64,000 nucleotides of DNA from Mercurialis annua (Eukaryota; Streptophyta; Magnoliopsida; Malpighiales; Euphorbiaceae): assembly GCF_937616625.2 (NCBI RefSeq), contig NC_065577.1:27665501-27729500 (forward strand), read 5' to 3'. Of this stretch, positions 12,628 to 26,095 are shown piece after piece. The position numbers and the translations under genes were made by a program. Position 1 is the stretch's first letter. Each line of letters opens with the position of its first letter. Below the pieces are notes generated by a model that worked only from the letters and a program-made list of their open reading frames with translations, was not told the DNA's origin and did no database searches.

Positions 12628-14104
12628 ATGGCTGACCAAAGACAAACTCGCGGTCGAGCTGCAATGATACGAGATGCACCTGAAGAGGCTCATGATGAGT
12701 CATCTGTGCATTTAGGGCAAAATGAACCGGCTAATGCGGCAGGTAGAGGCCGTGGGCGCCGCAGACCTAGAGGTAAAGCTAGAGGTCAGGCAGTGGAGGA
12801 ACAGGAACCAGTTCAGACTCTTGGACTGCCTCAGCAACCTATTGCGCCAGGCTTTAATTTTAATCAGTTCTTAGCTGCAGTTGCAGCTATGTAGGCCAAC
12901 CAAGTGGAGAATCAAGCTATTCATAGGGAGCAACTATTGCAACAACAACAGCGAGTTGGTGCAAATGTTGATAGAGACAATGTTTTAGCTTATATGCTGC
13001 TCAAACCAACAGAATTTGATGGTTTTGGTGATGCGCTAGATTTTTTGGAGGAAGTTGAGCGTAATGTTAGACGTCTGCAGGCTGATGAGAGACAGTCAAT
13101 TATGTTGGTTGAGATGTCAATGAAAGGACCACCAAAAGATTGGTTTAGACGTATGATTCAACCTACGATGGATCAGATGACTTGGGCAGAATTTGTTAAT
13201 CGCTACAGAGAGTTCTATCTGCCATTCTCTGTGACCGAGAGTTATCGAGATCAATTACTGAATTTGATGAAAGGTGATAAGTCAGTGGAGGAGTATATGA
13301 CGGAGTTTACAAGGTTAGGGAGATTTGCACCTAATTTGATGGCTGATCTAATACGAGTGAATGCGAGGTTTGTGAAGGGTTTAGGACCCGAATTTGTTAG
13401 TTTGATATCTAGTGTGAATAGGGATTTGGTGCAACTTATAGATAGTGTGTGACAGATAGAAACTCCTCTAATCCAATTTGAGAGGATCACAGACCCATCT
13501 GAATTGAGTCAGGATGAAATTGAAAATATTAGTGATGAGTTAATTGATTCAAACGAGTCTTATACGAGTGGTCATGTGGACCAAAATCGTGAACTAAGTC
13601 GCAAGAAAGGCAGATTTAGTTCACTAGATAATACATCTTAAGTAGGATCTGATACCAGGACAGCGTGCGATATAGGAGTTGGTACTCCTATTTGTCATAC
13701 ATGTAACAAGATACATTAGGGAATATGCCATCGTATCTCTGGAGAATGTTTTAACTGCGGCCAACAGGGTCACCTTGCAAAGGAGTGTGCAAGGTTAGGA
13801 CCCCAGGGTTCGACAGTTAATGTGGTACAACCATTTTATCATCAACAAGAGGTTGTATATCCAACATCGTTTGGACAAGGAAGTACCTTAAATGGTCAAC
13901 ATGGTAGAGGTTACGGTAACATAGGTGGAAAAAAATGATGGAGGACGTGATACTGGTCAGGCTTTGCAAGCTATCGGAGGTCAAGTCAGGGTTTTTTCTT
14001 TGAACAAATCAGAATCTCATGATTCTGATGCTATCGTTCAAGGTATCTTTTATAATCTCTATGGATACGATAGTTTTGTTTATAAGGTATGTAGTTTTTA
14101 TTGA
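12628..14104 (+). pseudogene. Ty3/gypsy gag pseudogene, pol deleted
   Basis: One reading frame runs from ATG 12628 (MADQRQTRGRAA) through the capsid-type retrotransposon gag domain (about 13000-13420, with PPKDWFRRM and a YREFYLPFS-like block) to a CCHC zinc knuckle, CFNCGQQGHLAKEC, near 13750. It is broken by four in-frame stops: TAG 12892, TGA 13450, TAA 13639 and TAG 13717. Each is one C-to-T change from CAG, CGA or CAA. A 1-nt expansion of an A run near 13930 shifts the frame. The frame then enters what looks like the beginning of a protease domain and stops. RT, RNase H and integrase are absent, and the polypurine tract follows within about 30 bp. Gag would form the virus-like particle in the cytoplasm. 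Confidence 0.85.
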
Positions 14105-14125
14105 AATTTGAGGACGAATTTTAAT

Positions 14126-14138
14126 AAGGTGGGGAGAA
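14126..14138 (+). other. polypurine tract of element D
   Basis: AAGGTGGGGAGAA directly precedes a TGTAATACCCC LTR start and is preceded by the GAGGACGAATTTT motif also found in element A. Confidence 0.85.
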
Positions 14139-14285
14139 TGTAATACCCCGTAAATTTAAGGGACTAAATTATTCCACGTATGGAATAATTTATTGGAACG
14201 GGAGAACGTAAATTAAATTTGAGGATAAATTTAATTTATAGTATCTCCGGAAATATAAAATAGTTATAGAAGTTAAAATTTGGAC
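14139..14285 (+). mobile_element. 3' LTR fragment of element D
   Basis: It starts TGTAATACCCCGTAAATTTA and is cut after about 150 bp, where the sequence changes to the minus-oriented interior of element C. The exact junction is uncertain by some tens of bases. Confidence 0.65.
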
Positions 14286-15170
14286 ATTTCTGATGCCTAT
14301 ACCTTCTGAACTTAGTCTACTCCGTGTCTCCTTTAACCTCCACCTTATTCTCGACTTGTACTTGCCCATTAGGCTGGGTCTTATTCGCCTTCACTACCTC
14401 CTTCCTTTAGGCCTTCTACGATTACATCTCGTATTGAAAGTCTTCTGAGTGTTCTTACTCATTGTAGACTTAGCAAATCATCAAAACATATACTCATGTT
14501 GTATATGTTCTACGCATATTACTATCGTGGCTATAAGCATCTATGTTAAACGAATCTAAAGAAAATTGGTGTTCCCTAGATTTTTCGTGCCTACATCGCC
14601 TATCATAAGTCTTGCGAGCATTTCGCTCAGCATAGACTTAGCAAACTTTGCAGCATTTAATCATAAGAAACTATTTCTATTCATAACAATCGATTACAAT
14701 AATATACATTTCATGTATCGTATAAATTATCACAGGCTTACATACATGTGAGCATATCACTCTCCTGAGTGACCGCGTTTTGCAACGCGTCGCATATCTC
14801 ATCAATCATATACTATCCAATCAATCAATTCAATCATTGTCCATAACGATATTCATACATCATATGAGTCTCGAGAGTATATAACTCTTTGCAGACTATA
14901 GATACTCGAAAGCGTATTGCTTACTCGAGTAAACACACACATATTTTGTGCTCGCACACATCTAACTCGACTCTTAATAGCACATAAGGGAGAGGACACT
15001 TTTGTAAAAATTTTGAAAAATCGATGAAAACGTTGATAACGTTCAAAAGACATGACTGGAAATTCCTATAATCCGCAGTAGTTCCTAGGTATTGGCCGAC
15101 TCTTTCTCATATTCCGATCATAAAAGAACAATGGCCGAGGAACACTAAACCATTGCTCTGATACCACCTT
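14286..15170 (-). mobile_element. truncated internal region of element C
   Basis: The sequence is similar to about 3650-5157 of element A and ends at a perfect minus-strand primer site, TGGTATCAGAGCAATGG, at 15150-15166. No coding sequence is visible. It is truncated at its left junction with element D. Confidence 0.7.
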
Positions 15171-18100
15171 TGTCACGACCCAAATTTATGAGTCGCGACC
15201 GGCGCTAGGGAATGGGAGTGGTAGCTCCGAAACCCGTAGTAAGCCTAAAATCTTGTATAAATTTTTCGCAAATCAAATCATATTTCATATATAAAATACA
15301 TGTGACCTCATTTACAAATAATATCAGAGTTAAAATGTGTTATACAAATACATAGACAAAAACAATCTAGACTACTGCGGACCGCTAGAATGAAAACCTT
15401 CTTTTTCTTTTTGTACAAATCACTTCCGAGAATTAGAACTTCGGAAGATTGACTCTCCAAATCATATCATACTATCCCTGAAAAATGGGAGGAGCAACGG
15501 GGTCAGTATAAAACTGAGTGAGTTCACCAAATTACACGCAATATCACATAATGGGTTAAAACCGTTGAAAACCCATTTTATATATAGAAAATACTCTTTT
15601 GAAATCATATTGCATACCCTCTTTACTTTCCTTCATAACTCTTTATTTATTTCATAAACTTATAGTTTATACGTATTTAATATCTTTGATTTCTTATTAT
15701 TGTGTTGATATTTTTCTTTCTCGTTTTGTTGCATTAGTTTTCGACCGAATCTTAAATCTTAGTTTATATCATCATGATTCTAAGTCGAATTAAATCATTT
15801 CCAAGTCTCTTGTGACTTAATCCTTATGGTTGGGTCCCGAGATAGTTCAACCGAGTTACCCACAACCATGTGGCACAGTCCCGAGATAGTTCGACCAAGT
15901 TACTCATGCCACTGCTTAATTCCAAGTTGTGAGTCCCGAGATAGTTCAACCGAGTTACTCACCAGACACAGGTCCCGAGATAGTTCAACCGAGTTTAACC
16001 TCGTGTCTGCATTCGGACTCTGCACCCTGCAAGTTTTTTGAACTTAACTGTCGATTCATATAATTCCTATTGACATTTAATAGGAATGTTTGTTCACATT
16101 GTGTCTCGATCTTGTTTCGTACTGATTCTCGATGTATCGTACTTACTTTTTATTTCGCATGAGTCCCGAGGACTATCATCGAGAATGGATGAGATACATG
16201 TCCCGGGATAATTCTACCGAGTTCCACTTTGTACCTCAGTTCTTATTATTGAATATGTCACAGTACACTTTTCTTATCTCATGTATTTATCATTTTGACG
16301 ATTTCTATTGGGTTTTCTTGATACTTTATGGACCATGACATGCACAATACAATCTATAAGAGCATACATTTATAACACACGCACAATAGGGTATTGATTA
16401 TGTTTAATAGTACGTATAGGAACGTATTATGTTCTTTTATAAATATTCGAATAATAGTACAAATAGGAATATACTATACTTTGCTTATTTGTACTTGGTT
16501 CAATACTTGTATTTTATTCGATGTTCGATTCATATAACATTACTTTATACCCTTCCCCGGTGTTTAAGTATATATATTCTTTTCATTTATTTATGTTATT
16601 ATCAAAATAGCACAATACGATAAAACATCATTTTCGAAGCATACATACGTATACATTTTAAAAACATACATTTCAAATATATAAATATTCATATAGCTTT
16701 TCGTATTAAAATACGTAGCTTTATGAATATTAGCGAGTAATTTAAAGTGTACTCACCACTTGCTATCCACATTCTTCAAATAATCATGAAGATATCTCGA
16801 TCCCTTTGCCTCAAGCCTTGTCGATAGTCGCTCGTCCGATCTACGCAAATATAATAATAGCAAGAATTAATAAAATTCTAGCTATTATTAACTTAACCAA
16901 AATTATGTTTCTAGCCAAATTCGGCTATTGAAAACGCTTACTTAAAATAGTCCTACCACTAAACAAAATTGATATTCTTAAAGTTTATAACGTCGCCTAC
17001 AACTTTCGTTGAGGTCTCGGAATGAAATTCGCACCCGAAGGTGTCGGAATCTAGCCCATAAGTTTTTTACATAGGGCTGTCTTAAAACTGCAGACCTGCT
17101 CTGAGCAATAAAATGTTCTGATCAATTTGATCATCTTAGAGGCACAATTAGAGAAAACTTAAAGCTAGGCAATTGTAGATGACACATTCAGGTTTCTGTA
17201 CAATCAAACAGAACCTGATTTGGAGTTATACAACTCCATATATGCCCCTCGTAACATGACTGTTCCGCAGAACAGTTTTCTGAAATTCGTCAATCTAGTT
17301 CATACATTTGATTCCTAACTATAACCCGTCAAGACTTACTCGTATCGATTTTATATGTTTGTAGAAACACAACTAGACCTATGCATCAACTCCTAATTCA
17401 TACTCAAGACACAAGCATTGTTCAATCTCAATTGAACACAAACATCTTGTCTAAGCAAAACCTTAACATGAAAACTCAAATCAAACTTGCTTCAATCATA
17501 ATCACACCAAAACAAATTATATTCAGTCCTTAACAACCCTATTTTAATGCCTATCCTCCTAATTAGAACCTCATATCATCAATCTTGGTTAGGGCCGAAA
17601 CCCTTAGCACCTTACTTTGACAAAATTCATTCATTTCCATCAACACAACACAATTTCTTACAATCAATTCATTAAACACCTAAAGCTCATGTTTATTGCC
17701 TAATTCATATGCTAAAGCATCACACAAATATCTCAAACAAAAGCCAATAAATTTCAGCAACCTCACCTTGATTTAAGTCTCAAATCCGAAGGGTCTAGCT
17801 CCAAGATTCATCATCAAAATTGCTCCATGGAAGCTTATGAACAACTATGATTATCAAACACCATAAAACCTCAATTTTTCAACCAAAACCGAAATGAAAA
17901 CTCTGAAATCCTAATTATACACTGAGTTTATTATCTTAAATTTATGGTCTCAATCAGTAAAGGTCGTCTTCCTCTTTCCGTGGCCGCAAGAATCGCATCA
18001 ATCGGACCACAAATGAGAAAGTTATGGTGATTTCAAGTTTAGTTGAATGTTTTTCAATGGAGAAGTAGGATGAACAATTTTGCTAGGTGAATTTGATGTT

Positions 18101-18874
18101 TTTGCTGGTTTAAATCAAATGAAAAGGGTTTATATATTATTGGCAAAGTGTCTCCTTTAATCCTTGAAGTTGCCACCTACATACCTTTCAATTTCTAACT
18201 TTTATTTTGTCCAATTTAATCCACTAATCGCTTAATCATTCGATTCTCGATAAATTCCGTATTATTTATTTCCAAATAAATAATTTTAATTCCATATCTT
18301 ATAGCTTTACTTTTCAATAATTTATTTTGGCAATTTTGGCCAAAAACGCTCAAATTTCCATTTTGAGCTAACTTGCACTTTTTCTCGCTTTTTCGTCCAA
18401 TTTTCCTTTTAATGACTATCGATAACCACTTTATCGATATTATTTTCTTATCTTGAGAAAATATAGTAAAACACAACTTCCTCCGGAAGTTTGTGTACTT
18501 TAGCCCTTAAAGTGACTAATTTGCACCTTAATCCTTATTCCTAACTAATCTTCAAGTTTTCTTCTAAAACGATTTCGTATACTTAGGAAACTTTGACAAT
18601 CATTTATTAATAATATTTCACGGACCTTGACGTGAATATTTTTAGTTCGGGCTTTCCAACTTATTTTATTTTATTTTATTCTTTTTAATCCCGATTAAAT
18701 CCAATTTATCGCATAATAATTTTCCATTTAAATTATTATTCTACGATAATTCCAATAGACCTGCTTCGGTCTAAGTCCTTATTATCCAATCTTAATCTGA
18801 TATTCTCGTTCTTAATCTTTGCGATTATGCCTCGTGGCACTACACGTAATACCTCAAAAATTTAGGTTATTACA
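15171..18874 (-). mobile_element. 5' LTR of element C (3.7 kb)
   Basis: It runs from TGTCACGACC at 15171, next to the primer site, to GGTTATTACA at 18874. At 3704 bp it is longer than the about 2.5-kb LTRs of elements A and B. It holds a tandem motif array (15826-16220) and a variant of the LTR core (15499-15522). No host gene or long ORF is visible. A composite of two LTR pieces cannot be excluded. Confidence 0.65.
15826..16220. repeat. tandem CCCGAGATAGTTCAACCGAG motif
   Basis: Four near-identical copies lie at about 15835, 15880, 15935 and 15971, with two more degenerate copies near 16163 and 16200. The reverse complement occurs four times in the plus-oriented LTR at 62975-63150, so the array is a family feature. 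Confidence 0.85.
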
Positions 18875-20617
18875 TGTACGAGTATCTTACTTTACTTCTC
18901 CTAGAGGATCTAGCATACTGCTTGATCCATAAAAATCTTTTAGTCTTAACTTATGTATACTAATATCAAACTTCTATAGGTGTCCCTTTCTTCACATTGA
19001 TACTATCTCTACATCCATCGTCCTATTATTGGCATACAATTCCTTATATCAGTTACTTTTATGGCTAACTGATTCATAAAGACGTTGGGTTACTACGGTA
19101 CTCCCGATGCCTGTATATTCCCACTTTATCTTGCTAAGTCCCCATTGACCTTCATCTCGTTTCTGGCCTTTACTGGTCAAATGGACTGGGTTGCATTCGC
19201 TTTTGTTATCTCGATCTTCTTCTCGCGCCTCATATACTTGTTGTGCAATGGCACGCGTTCGCGCAGTTCTTTGTTCATAGTATAGCGATTATATAAAGGA
19301 ATAATGATAAATTCCTTAAAATATAACACTTACTAATCATCACAACTAACCGATGTTCACGTAAGTTGGACTTTAGGAACATCTCCTTTCTTTTGGCCTT
19401 CTATGATTACATTTCTTATATTGCTAGTCTTCCGAGTGTTCTGACTCATCGTAAACTTAGCAAATTATTAAAACATATACTCACGTCGTATATGTCACAC
19501 GCATATTACTATCGTAGCTATAAGCATTTATGTTGACCGGATTCAAGAAAATCAGTGTCCCCTAGATTTCCTTGATTACGTATTGTAACTTAAGTCTTGC
19601 GAGCATTCCGCTCACATGGACTTAATCAAGCATTAAGAGTATCAAAACATAACATACATGTTCTATACGTTGTTAATCGGATATGCTTTACAATGCGAGC
19701 ATATCTACTATTCTAATCGTATACTAGTATATTTAATCAGGGCTAAGTTCATTAACTAGAGGCATAAATCTTATGTTCTCACAGTTATACGTATTCATTC
19801 GCCTCGTAGCCTTGATCGCAGCTTGCTCGCGAGCACTTCACTTCCGTTACAGAGTTCTGGTCTAGGTATACTTACATAAAAACAAAACTTCTTGAAAACT
19901 CTTTCAAATAAAACGACTCATTTGAAAATTTCATTTAAATCTTAGTAAAATTGTGCATTAGGGTGATGACGCCTCTCATCCCCAAAGAGTTGCCACATCT
20001 CACCTCTTCGTCTGAACATAATGCATATGATGCATGTCCTATTAATGCATGTATTGATGTATGTAGTGATGCATTTCTATCAATGTCGTGGCAATCATGT
20101 ATTTATGTATCGGGTCTAGGCAAAATTATGCTTTCAGAATCGTTAAACAAATAACTTTTAAAAGTTATAAACTTCAAGTTTTGTAAGTTCTCTAGACCTT
20201 TAAACTCTGTACCTGGCAAGTTCTTCCACTTCTGTGAAATTTCGATCGATCAAATTCAATAGCATATCTCACGTTATCTAATGCTAAGCAGACATATATA
20301 TGACATCAAATCACAATCATATCAATTATATTCTATTCACAGGAGGCAATACCTCTCCTAGAAGCTTCATCTCAAAAAGCAAATCATGTATGCCTGTCTC
20401 ATCGAAGCAACATATACGTATATATCTCGTATGTACGTGTCACGAGAAACAAATAAGTATTTCACAAATCATTTTATCGTGCTCATCACAAAGCACATCA
20501 TACTAACGACTTGGATCAGACAAACCTCAACCCTATAGCTGCAGTGGTTCCTAGGTTACTTAGCCGACAAACGCATCTTAGCAGAGGTAACTGGACCAAC
20601 TACTCTAATACCACAAT
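18875..20617 (-). mobile_element. truncated internal region of element B
   Basis: It is closely similar to 3437-5157 of element A. The left end abuts the LTR of element C at 18874. The primer site at 20601-20613 is decayed to TGGTATTAGAGTA. There is no coding sequence. Confidence 0.75.
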
Positions 20618-23148
20618 TGTCACGACCCAAATTATTGAGCCGAGACCGGCGCTAGGGAATGGGAGTGGTAGCGCCGAAACTCGTACCAAGCCTAAAACCA
20701 CTAATAATTTTTTGCAAATGAAAGTATAATATTATATATAAAATATTTTCGGAAAACTCTTTTAGATAATACATTTATAGATATTAAAATATCAATTCTT
20801 CTACTGACGCATACTGACTACTGGAGCTCTAGGTACTCATGCTTGTGCAAGTCCAATGACTTCTGGCACAATGGAGATGGTTTGTCTGATCCGACTCCGA
20901 CTGCCTGCAAACATCAGAGTGAGGGGTTAGTATTTGGGAAAATACTGAGTGAGTTTGCAAGTTACTAATGGTATTATCAAAATATAGCATCGCATGCTTA
21001 ATACGTATGTAAATTCCATACATGATATAAGCACACCGTAAACATTCTTAAGCAACAGACTCTATCAAAACTCTAATCCTTGATTTGCTAAACGTATATA
21101 ATCGAATCAACTTGATCCAAATGATCCGACCCGGGAGTGTTTGCACTCAACCACGTCAGCCGCGAACAATCTCTTAATTCCAAAGTGTGAGTCCAACTCA
21201 CTGGTGGGTCCAACCCACTTGACACGGAGCTCAGGTTACTTTAACCGAGTTCACTCTCGTGGGGCTCAGGTTATTTTAACCGAGTTCACTCTCGTATCGC
21301 ACTCTCATTCAAATTCTCGTAATCGTACGTATTCTTATATCATCATAAACAGTCTAATTACACTAGACTGACTCACTGGTAATCTCATAGCCTATTGGCA
21401 CTCAATAGGTAATTGGTTTTTTCGGACCGCACACTGAATACTTATATTCAAAACAACGAATACAACAGCATTCATATAATCAAACTCATTAAACATACCA
21501 TCTTATACAAGCAGATCATCTTCATGCAATGTACTGATAATAATATTCATATTGTATGAAAATAACTTTAATAATAATAATACGCGAAAGTAAGTTTGCT
21601 ACTCACAGTGACCGCTTTCCGAAATATAATAATATAAAGATCCCATAAACGCGAGCTCCATACGTCGTTTGATCACATAGCTATTCCAGCTCATCGGCCT
21701 GGTAGCTCGTCGATAAGTCAGTTACTTATCTGAATTACCTGTACGTTTAATTCTTAAACGTGAACTTAGTGTCAAAACCCCAAGTTATAAACTTAGGTTA
21801 ATATAATCGTATTTCAAATACGATTCTTAACTTTGATAGTATTCTAATACTTAGTCGAGATATTCGTTATATCTCTTATTCATCGATTCTTAAACTTAGG
21901 TTCTTTATGTCTTGAAACCATAATCGAACACGTTATGTTCGATATCCAAATTTATCGTTTTCGGGGTTCGAATTCCCTTTTTAATGTCAGACATACTTGG
22001 AGTCGGAAATCTAGGTCTTAATGGGGCGAAAACGTCCAATTAGATAGGCTCGAGGGTTCTGCGAGCGCACGAGAGATTGTGTGCATTCGCACAACCTCGT
22101 GTGCGTTCGCACACATAGGTGTGCGAGCGCACACATAGGTGTGCGCTCGCACACATAGGTGTGCGCCCGCACACCTTGGTGTGCGCTCGCACACCGTGCT
22201 TTCGCACGGTCCAGAATCCGTCTCCGGCCGATCTCGACGTGCCTAATCTTGATTCCGACATGCCCCTATCTCATTTTTAATACGAATTCAATTCCAAATT
22301 CATCAAAAACGATGATAGAAACGCGATTATAATTTGTTTAATTCGTTAAAACGAAATAACCCTTAATTACTAATTCTCGCAGCAAAAACATCAAGCTAAC
22401 CTCGATTTGAAGCTTAAAGATGACAGAGAATCGAATTCTGAAAAAATCGATATAAAGAACGCTCGATTTGGACGAAAAACAGCGAAACCTCGACAGATTG
22501 TATTTGATCGTCGAAACCTTCTGTAGGTTTCTTACTTCTCTGATCATCTTTTCCTTTTCCTTATTCATAAGGAAAGATACTTATATATCTTGGCCAACTA
22601 GCCACTTTGGTCCTTCATTTCTTTAACTTAAACCATTTCTCTTTTAAACTTTCTAATTTAACCAAACGGTCAAATTATCCTTTTATACGTATTATTTATA
22701 TCCAATTAAATAATACGTAGCCCAAAATTTTTATTTTCCATCAATATCTTTTAATTACTAATCTCGAGATTTAATTGGCTAATTTGCACTTTAGTCCTTA
22801 AACTTTTCAAAAATTGCAATTTAGCCCAAAACGCATCCGCGTCCAAATTTTAAAAGGTCTCCGATTGACCCGAAACTTTTACCATAGATACTGTAAAACA
22901 TTTTACGGACCTTGGCAAAATAATTTTCATTTCGAGATTTATATGGTTAAATTACCACTTTAGTCCCTGAACTCTAGTTCGGGACTTTTCTTGACATTTT
23001 TCCTTTTAATTTAAATTCCAACTTTAGAATTGGAATATGATATTAAATTCCTTTAATTTCTTGGAAATTATTTCCGATATCGCTACCCTGGCGAATCATA
23101 ACTGAACACATGGTCCAATTAAATACTTAAATATTTTGGGGTATTATA
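20618..23148 (-). mobile_element. 5' LTR of element B (2531 bp)
   Basis: It runs from TGTCACGACC to GGGGTATTATA (the expected TATTACA with one change). It contains the conserved core at 20931-20965 and a GC-rich palindromic block at about 22056-22210. It is similar throughout to the LTR start at 63701-64000 read in the opposite direction. Confidence 0.85.
22056..22210. repeat. GC-rich palindromic block in the element B LTR
   Basis: Units of about 22 bp such as GTGTGCGCTCGCACACATAG are repeated about six times. Each unit is itself a near-perfect inverted repeat (GTGTGCG/CGCACAC). The sequence differs from the block at the equivalent place in element A. Confidence 0.9.
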
Positions 23149-23532
23149 GAATGAGTAGAGTAATGCGGGTTACTCATATAAATACTCAAATAAGAAATCA
23201 CCTATGTGAGAAAGAAGTGGGGCCTCTTTAGAGAAGAATTGCTAAAGGCTCAATTATTCAGAAACTCTTACAGAACCAGGCAGATGATTCGTGGCCAAAA
23301 TGAACATACCCATGAGAACCACATTATGTTAGGAAGGATATTGTGTGAGATATATTGTCGTTTACACAAACGATTAAAATAGTTCAAGGATAATCAAATC
23401 TACTATTCCGCCAGTAAGCTAAGTATATTCTCTCGAGGGAAGGTTCAAAGGATAACACCTACCTATCCTATGCTATATCTGACCGTTGAACTCTATCATT
23501 TATGTGTCAGTTTTCTATTCATGTGGGAGGAT
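23149..23532 (+). mobile_element. 3' internal tail of a Copia-like element
   Basis: Non-coding sequence ends in GTGGGAGGAT, a typical Copia polypurine tract, just before an LTR starting TGTCGAAAAATATT. The rest of the element has been lost at the junction with element B. Confidence 0.55.
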
Positions 23533-24430
23533 TGTCGAAAAATATTAAACATGAGTGTTAAAATGACATAATTATTTGTCATTTTGATGTTTAATTTTGA
23601 GATGAACCCACTATCCGAAAGTGTCGGATCTTGGTGGTTTTGTATTTTCTACCATAAGTAGATCAAAACCGTATATTATATGCTCAAAATAGTTCAAAAG
23701 GTGAATGAGAATTGATGCTCAAAAGTCACACCTTGAAAAATGAATTTGAAAATGAAATTATCCATTCCCACATTGGTTGGGAAACTTCACTTGATGTGGT
23801 TTATATTGAATTCTTCATTAGCTTAGTTACAAGCTAGTGAGCCTAAAGGCTCACAATTCAATCAACCAACTTCAAGGGACAATGGGTGTGCGCTCGATCT
23901 GTGCACACGAATGCAACAATAAAACTAGTCTCGTGCAAGTTTTATTTTGCATTTTTTATTTTCTTTTTTAATTTCTTAACACCCGGCTTATTTTTTTTAA
24001 CTTATCTATTTAAGTTTGTAACTTACTATAATTTAAGTTTTGTAACATGTCTCCTTTATTATACAATAAAGGAGATGCATGTTATGAAATTTTGATGGCT
24101 ATATAAAGCCAACAATTCCAATGTAAAAATATATTCAAAAAGTTTTAATTTTCCTTTTCAAAATTTTCATCATTTGTGATAGAGTTCGGACGATAATTCT
24201 GGTTCGTTGAGAACAACGCTTCGGTGTTGTTGTGTTTCGTTTTATCCTGGGAAACAGTTGCAATTCACATACGGTGAGAGCAAATCTGTTTTAAGGAAAG
24301 CGTGTGATACACGTGACTCGATTCGTTTTAATTATATTTTCTATTTTTGATTGAATTCACTATTTTTATTTATTGTTTATATTATTAATAAATTATTATT
24401 ATTTTTGTTTGCGTATTATTTTGCCTAACA
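23533..24430 (+). mobile_element. Copia-like 3' LTR (898 bp)
   Basis: It starts TGTCGAAAAA after a polypurine tract and is taken to end TTTGCCTAACA. It contains CCCACATTGGTTGGGAAAC, a motif common in plant Copia LTRs. The right end is inferred from the CA terminus. No TSD could be checked because the left side is truncated. Confidence 0.55.
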
Positions 24431-25161
24431 TAAACTTCCTAATCTAAATAAACTACTTATTTTCACGTGCTAATCATTATATAAACTACTAATACTGCTG
24501 TAATTAAGTTTATAGAAACCTAATTATAATCTCCCTAATGACAATGACTCTCGTAAGTACTACTTTTTTTTAACTATAATAATTCTATATTCATAATACC
24601 CATCTTAAACTATGTATGATTTGTCATGCATTGTTGTATATACTACGACTCGTTATATATCTTTTTAATATAAGCATGTTTGTTTCTTATAGTCCTGTTT
24701 GTTTTATCATGCACTATTAGAGCATTTTTTATTCGTTTTGGTCCTGGCATTAAAAAGGTTTCATACTAATTCTTAATTTCATACTTTAGGTTTTTCTTGT
24801 AATTATGTATCTATATTTATAAGCTAAATTTCATAGGCAAATGGTACTCGAAAATTTTAATTATTTGAATTCACCGATATATATATATATATATATATTG
24901 GCAATGTTAATGTTTTTCTTAAATTTCTATTATATTGTTCCGCTTTTAATAAATCAATTGCTCAGTAACAGTTTTGATTTAATTTTTAATTTTTTCCAAT
25001 AGTTGATTTACGGTATAATTTGATGTTTCAATATAAATTCTATATTTGATAAAAACAAAATATTCATAGGTGCGCAAATTGATTTTTTTCAATACCGATT
25101 GCGAATTGTTAATTATGTGTTGAGCTAATATTATTCATAAAAAATCTATATAGCTATATAA
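24431..25161. other. AT-rich intergenic stretch with a TA microsatellite
   Basis: No gene is supported. 24877-24898 is an uninterrupted (AT)n run. Confidence 0.6.
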
Positions 25162-25369
25162 TTAAGAGAAGTGGTAATTTCCCAAAATACATGTTTCGAC
25201 ATTTTATTTACAATTTTACATTGCAAGTTTTGACTTTTCTTTTCTGACTTTTTTCATTCACAGAAAATACCTTTTTTTTTAATTTCAAAGATACCTTTTT
25301 CAGTTTTCAATTTCGGTTTTCGGTTTTTCGGTTCGGTTGACCGAACCGACCGAACCGACTGGCAGTTTT

Positions 25370-25745
25370 TTTATATAGTGTAAGATTAGTGTATATATAG
25401 TGTTAATTTTTATTTTTTATAAATTGTTTTCCTGGAATTTTTTATTTTATTTTTTATAATGCATTAGTAGTGTATATATAGTATTTTTATGGTGTTTATA
25501 TAGTGTAAGATAGTGTATAAAAAGTGTATAAGCAGTGTATAAGTAGTGTATTTATGGTATTTTATAGTGTTTTTGTGGTTTATACCATGAAACACTGCAA
25601 ATACACCATAAACACTTCAAATACACCATAAACACTGTAAATGCACCATAAATACACTAAAAACGGCAGAAATACACTATAAATACACCAAAAATACACT
25701 AAAACGTAAAGATATTATAAAATTACTACAAATACACCATAAAAC
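25370..25745. repeat. imperfect tandem and inverted repeats
   Basis: The left half repeats AGTGTATAAGTAGTGTAT-like units. The right half repeats AAATACACCATAAACAC-like units, which are their approximate reverse complements. Together they form a loose stem around 25580. Confidence 0.7.
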
Positions 25746-25919
25746 AATTTTTTCTTTACAAAATCAGTAGCAATAAATAAATTTATGAATAAGAGAAGAA
25801 AAAATAAATAATTATATGAATAATAGAACAATTTTATAAACAAAATATTATAGATCTACAATAATTATTTATAAAATATTTAAATCATTACAAAAAAAAC
25901 CTAAAAAATTACACAAATC

Positions 25920-26095
25920 TAAAAACGAGTCGAGAAATCCATAGCGCGAACGGAAGAGACGAACGGAATAGCGCGAACGGAAAAGACGAACGGAAAAATG
26001 ACCGGAAACGACGAGAAATCCATCGGAAGTAAACGAACGGAAGCGCGACCGGAAAGACGAACGGAAAAGACGAACGGAAAAATAATCGGAGATGA
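25920..26095. repeat. GACGAACGGAAA tandem repeats
   Basis: AGACGAACGGAA and GCGCGAACGGAA units alternate several times in about 175 bp. A 63-codon minus-strand ORF here is a by-product of the repeat, not a likely gene. Confidence 0.75.

Noticed and set aside
22040..22261. 73-codon ORF rich in Cys and Arg
   Set aside because: It is translation of the GC-rich palindromic block of an LTR.
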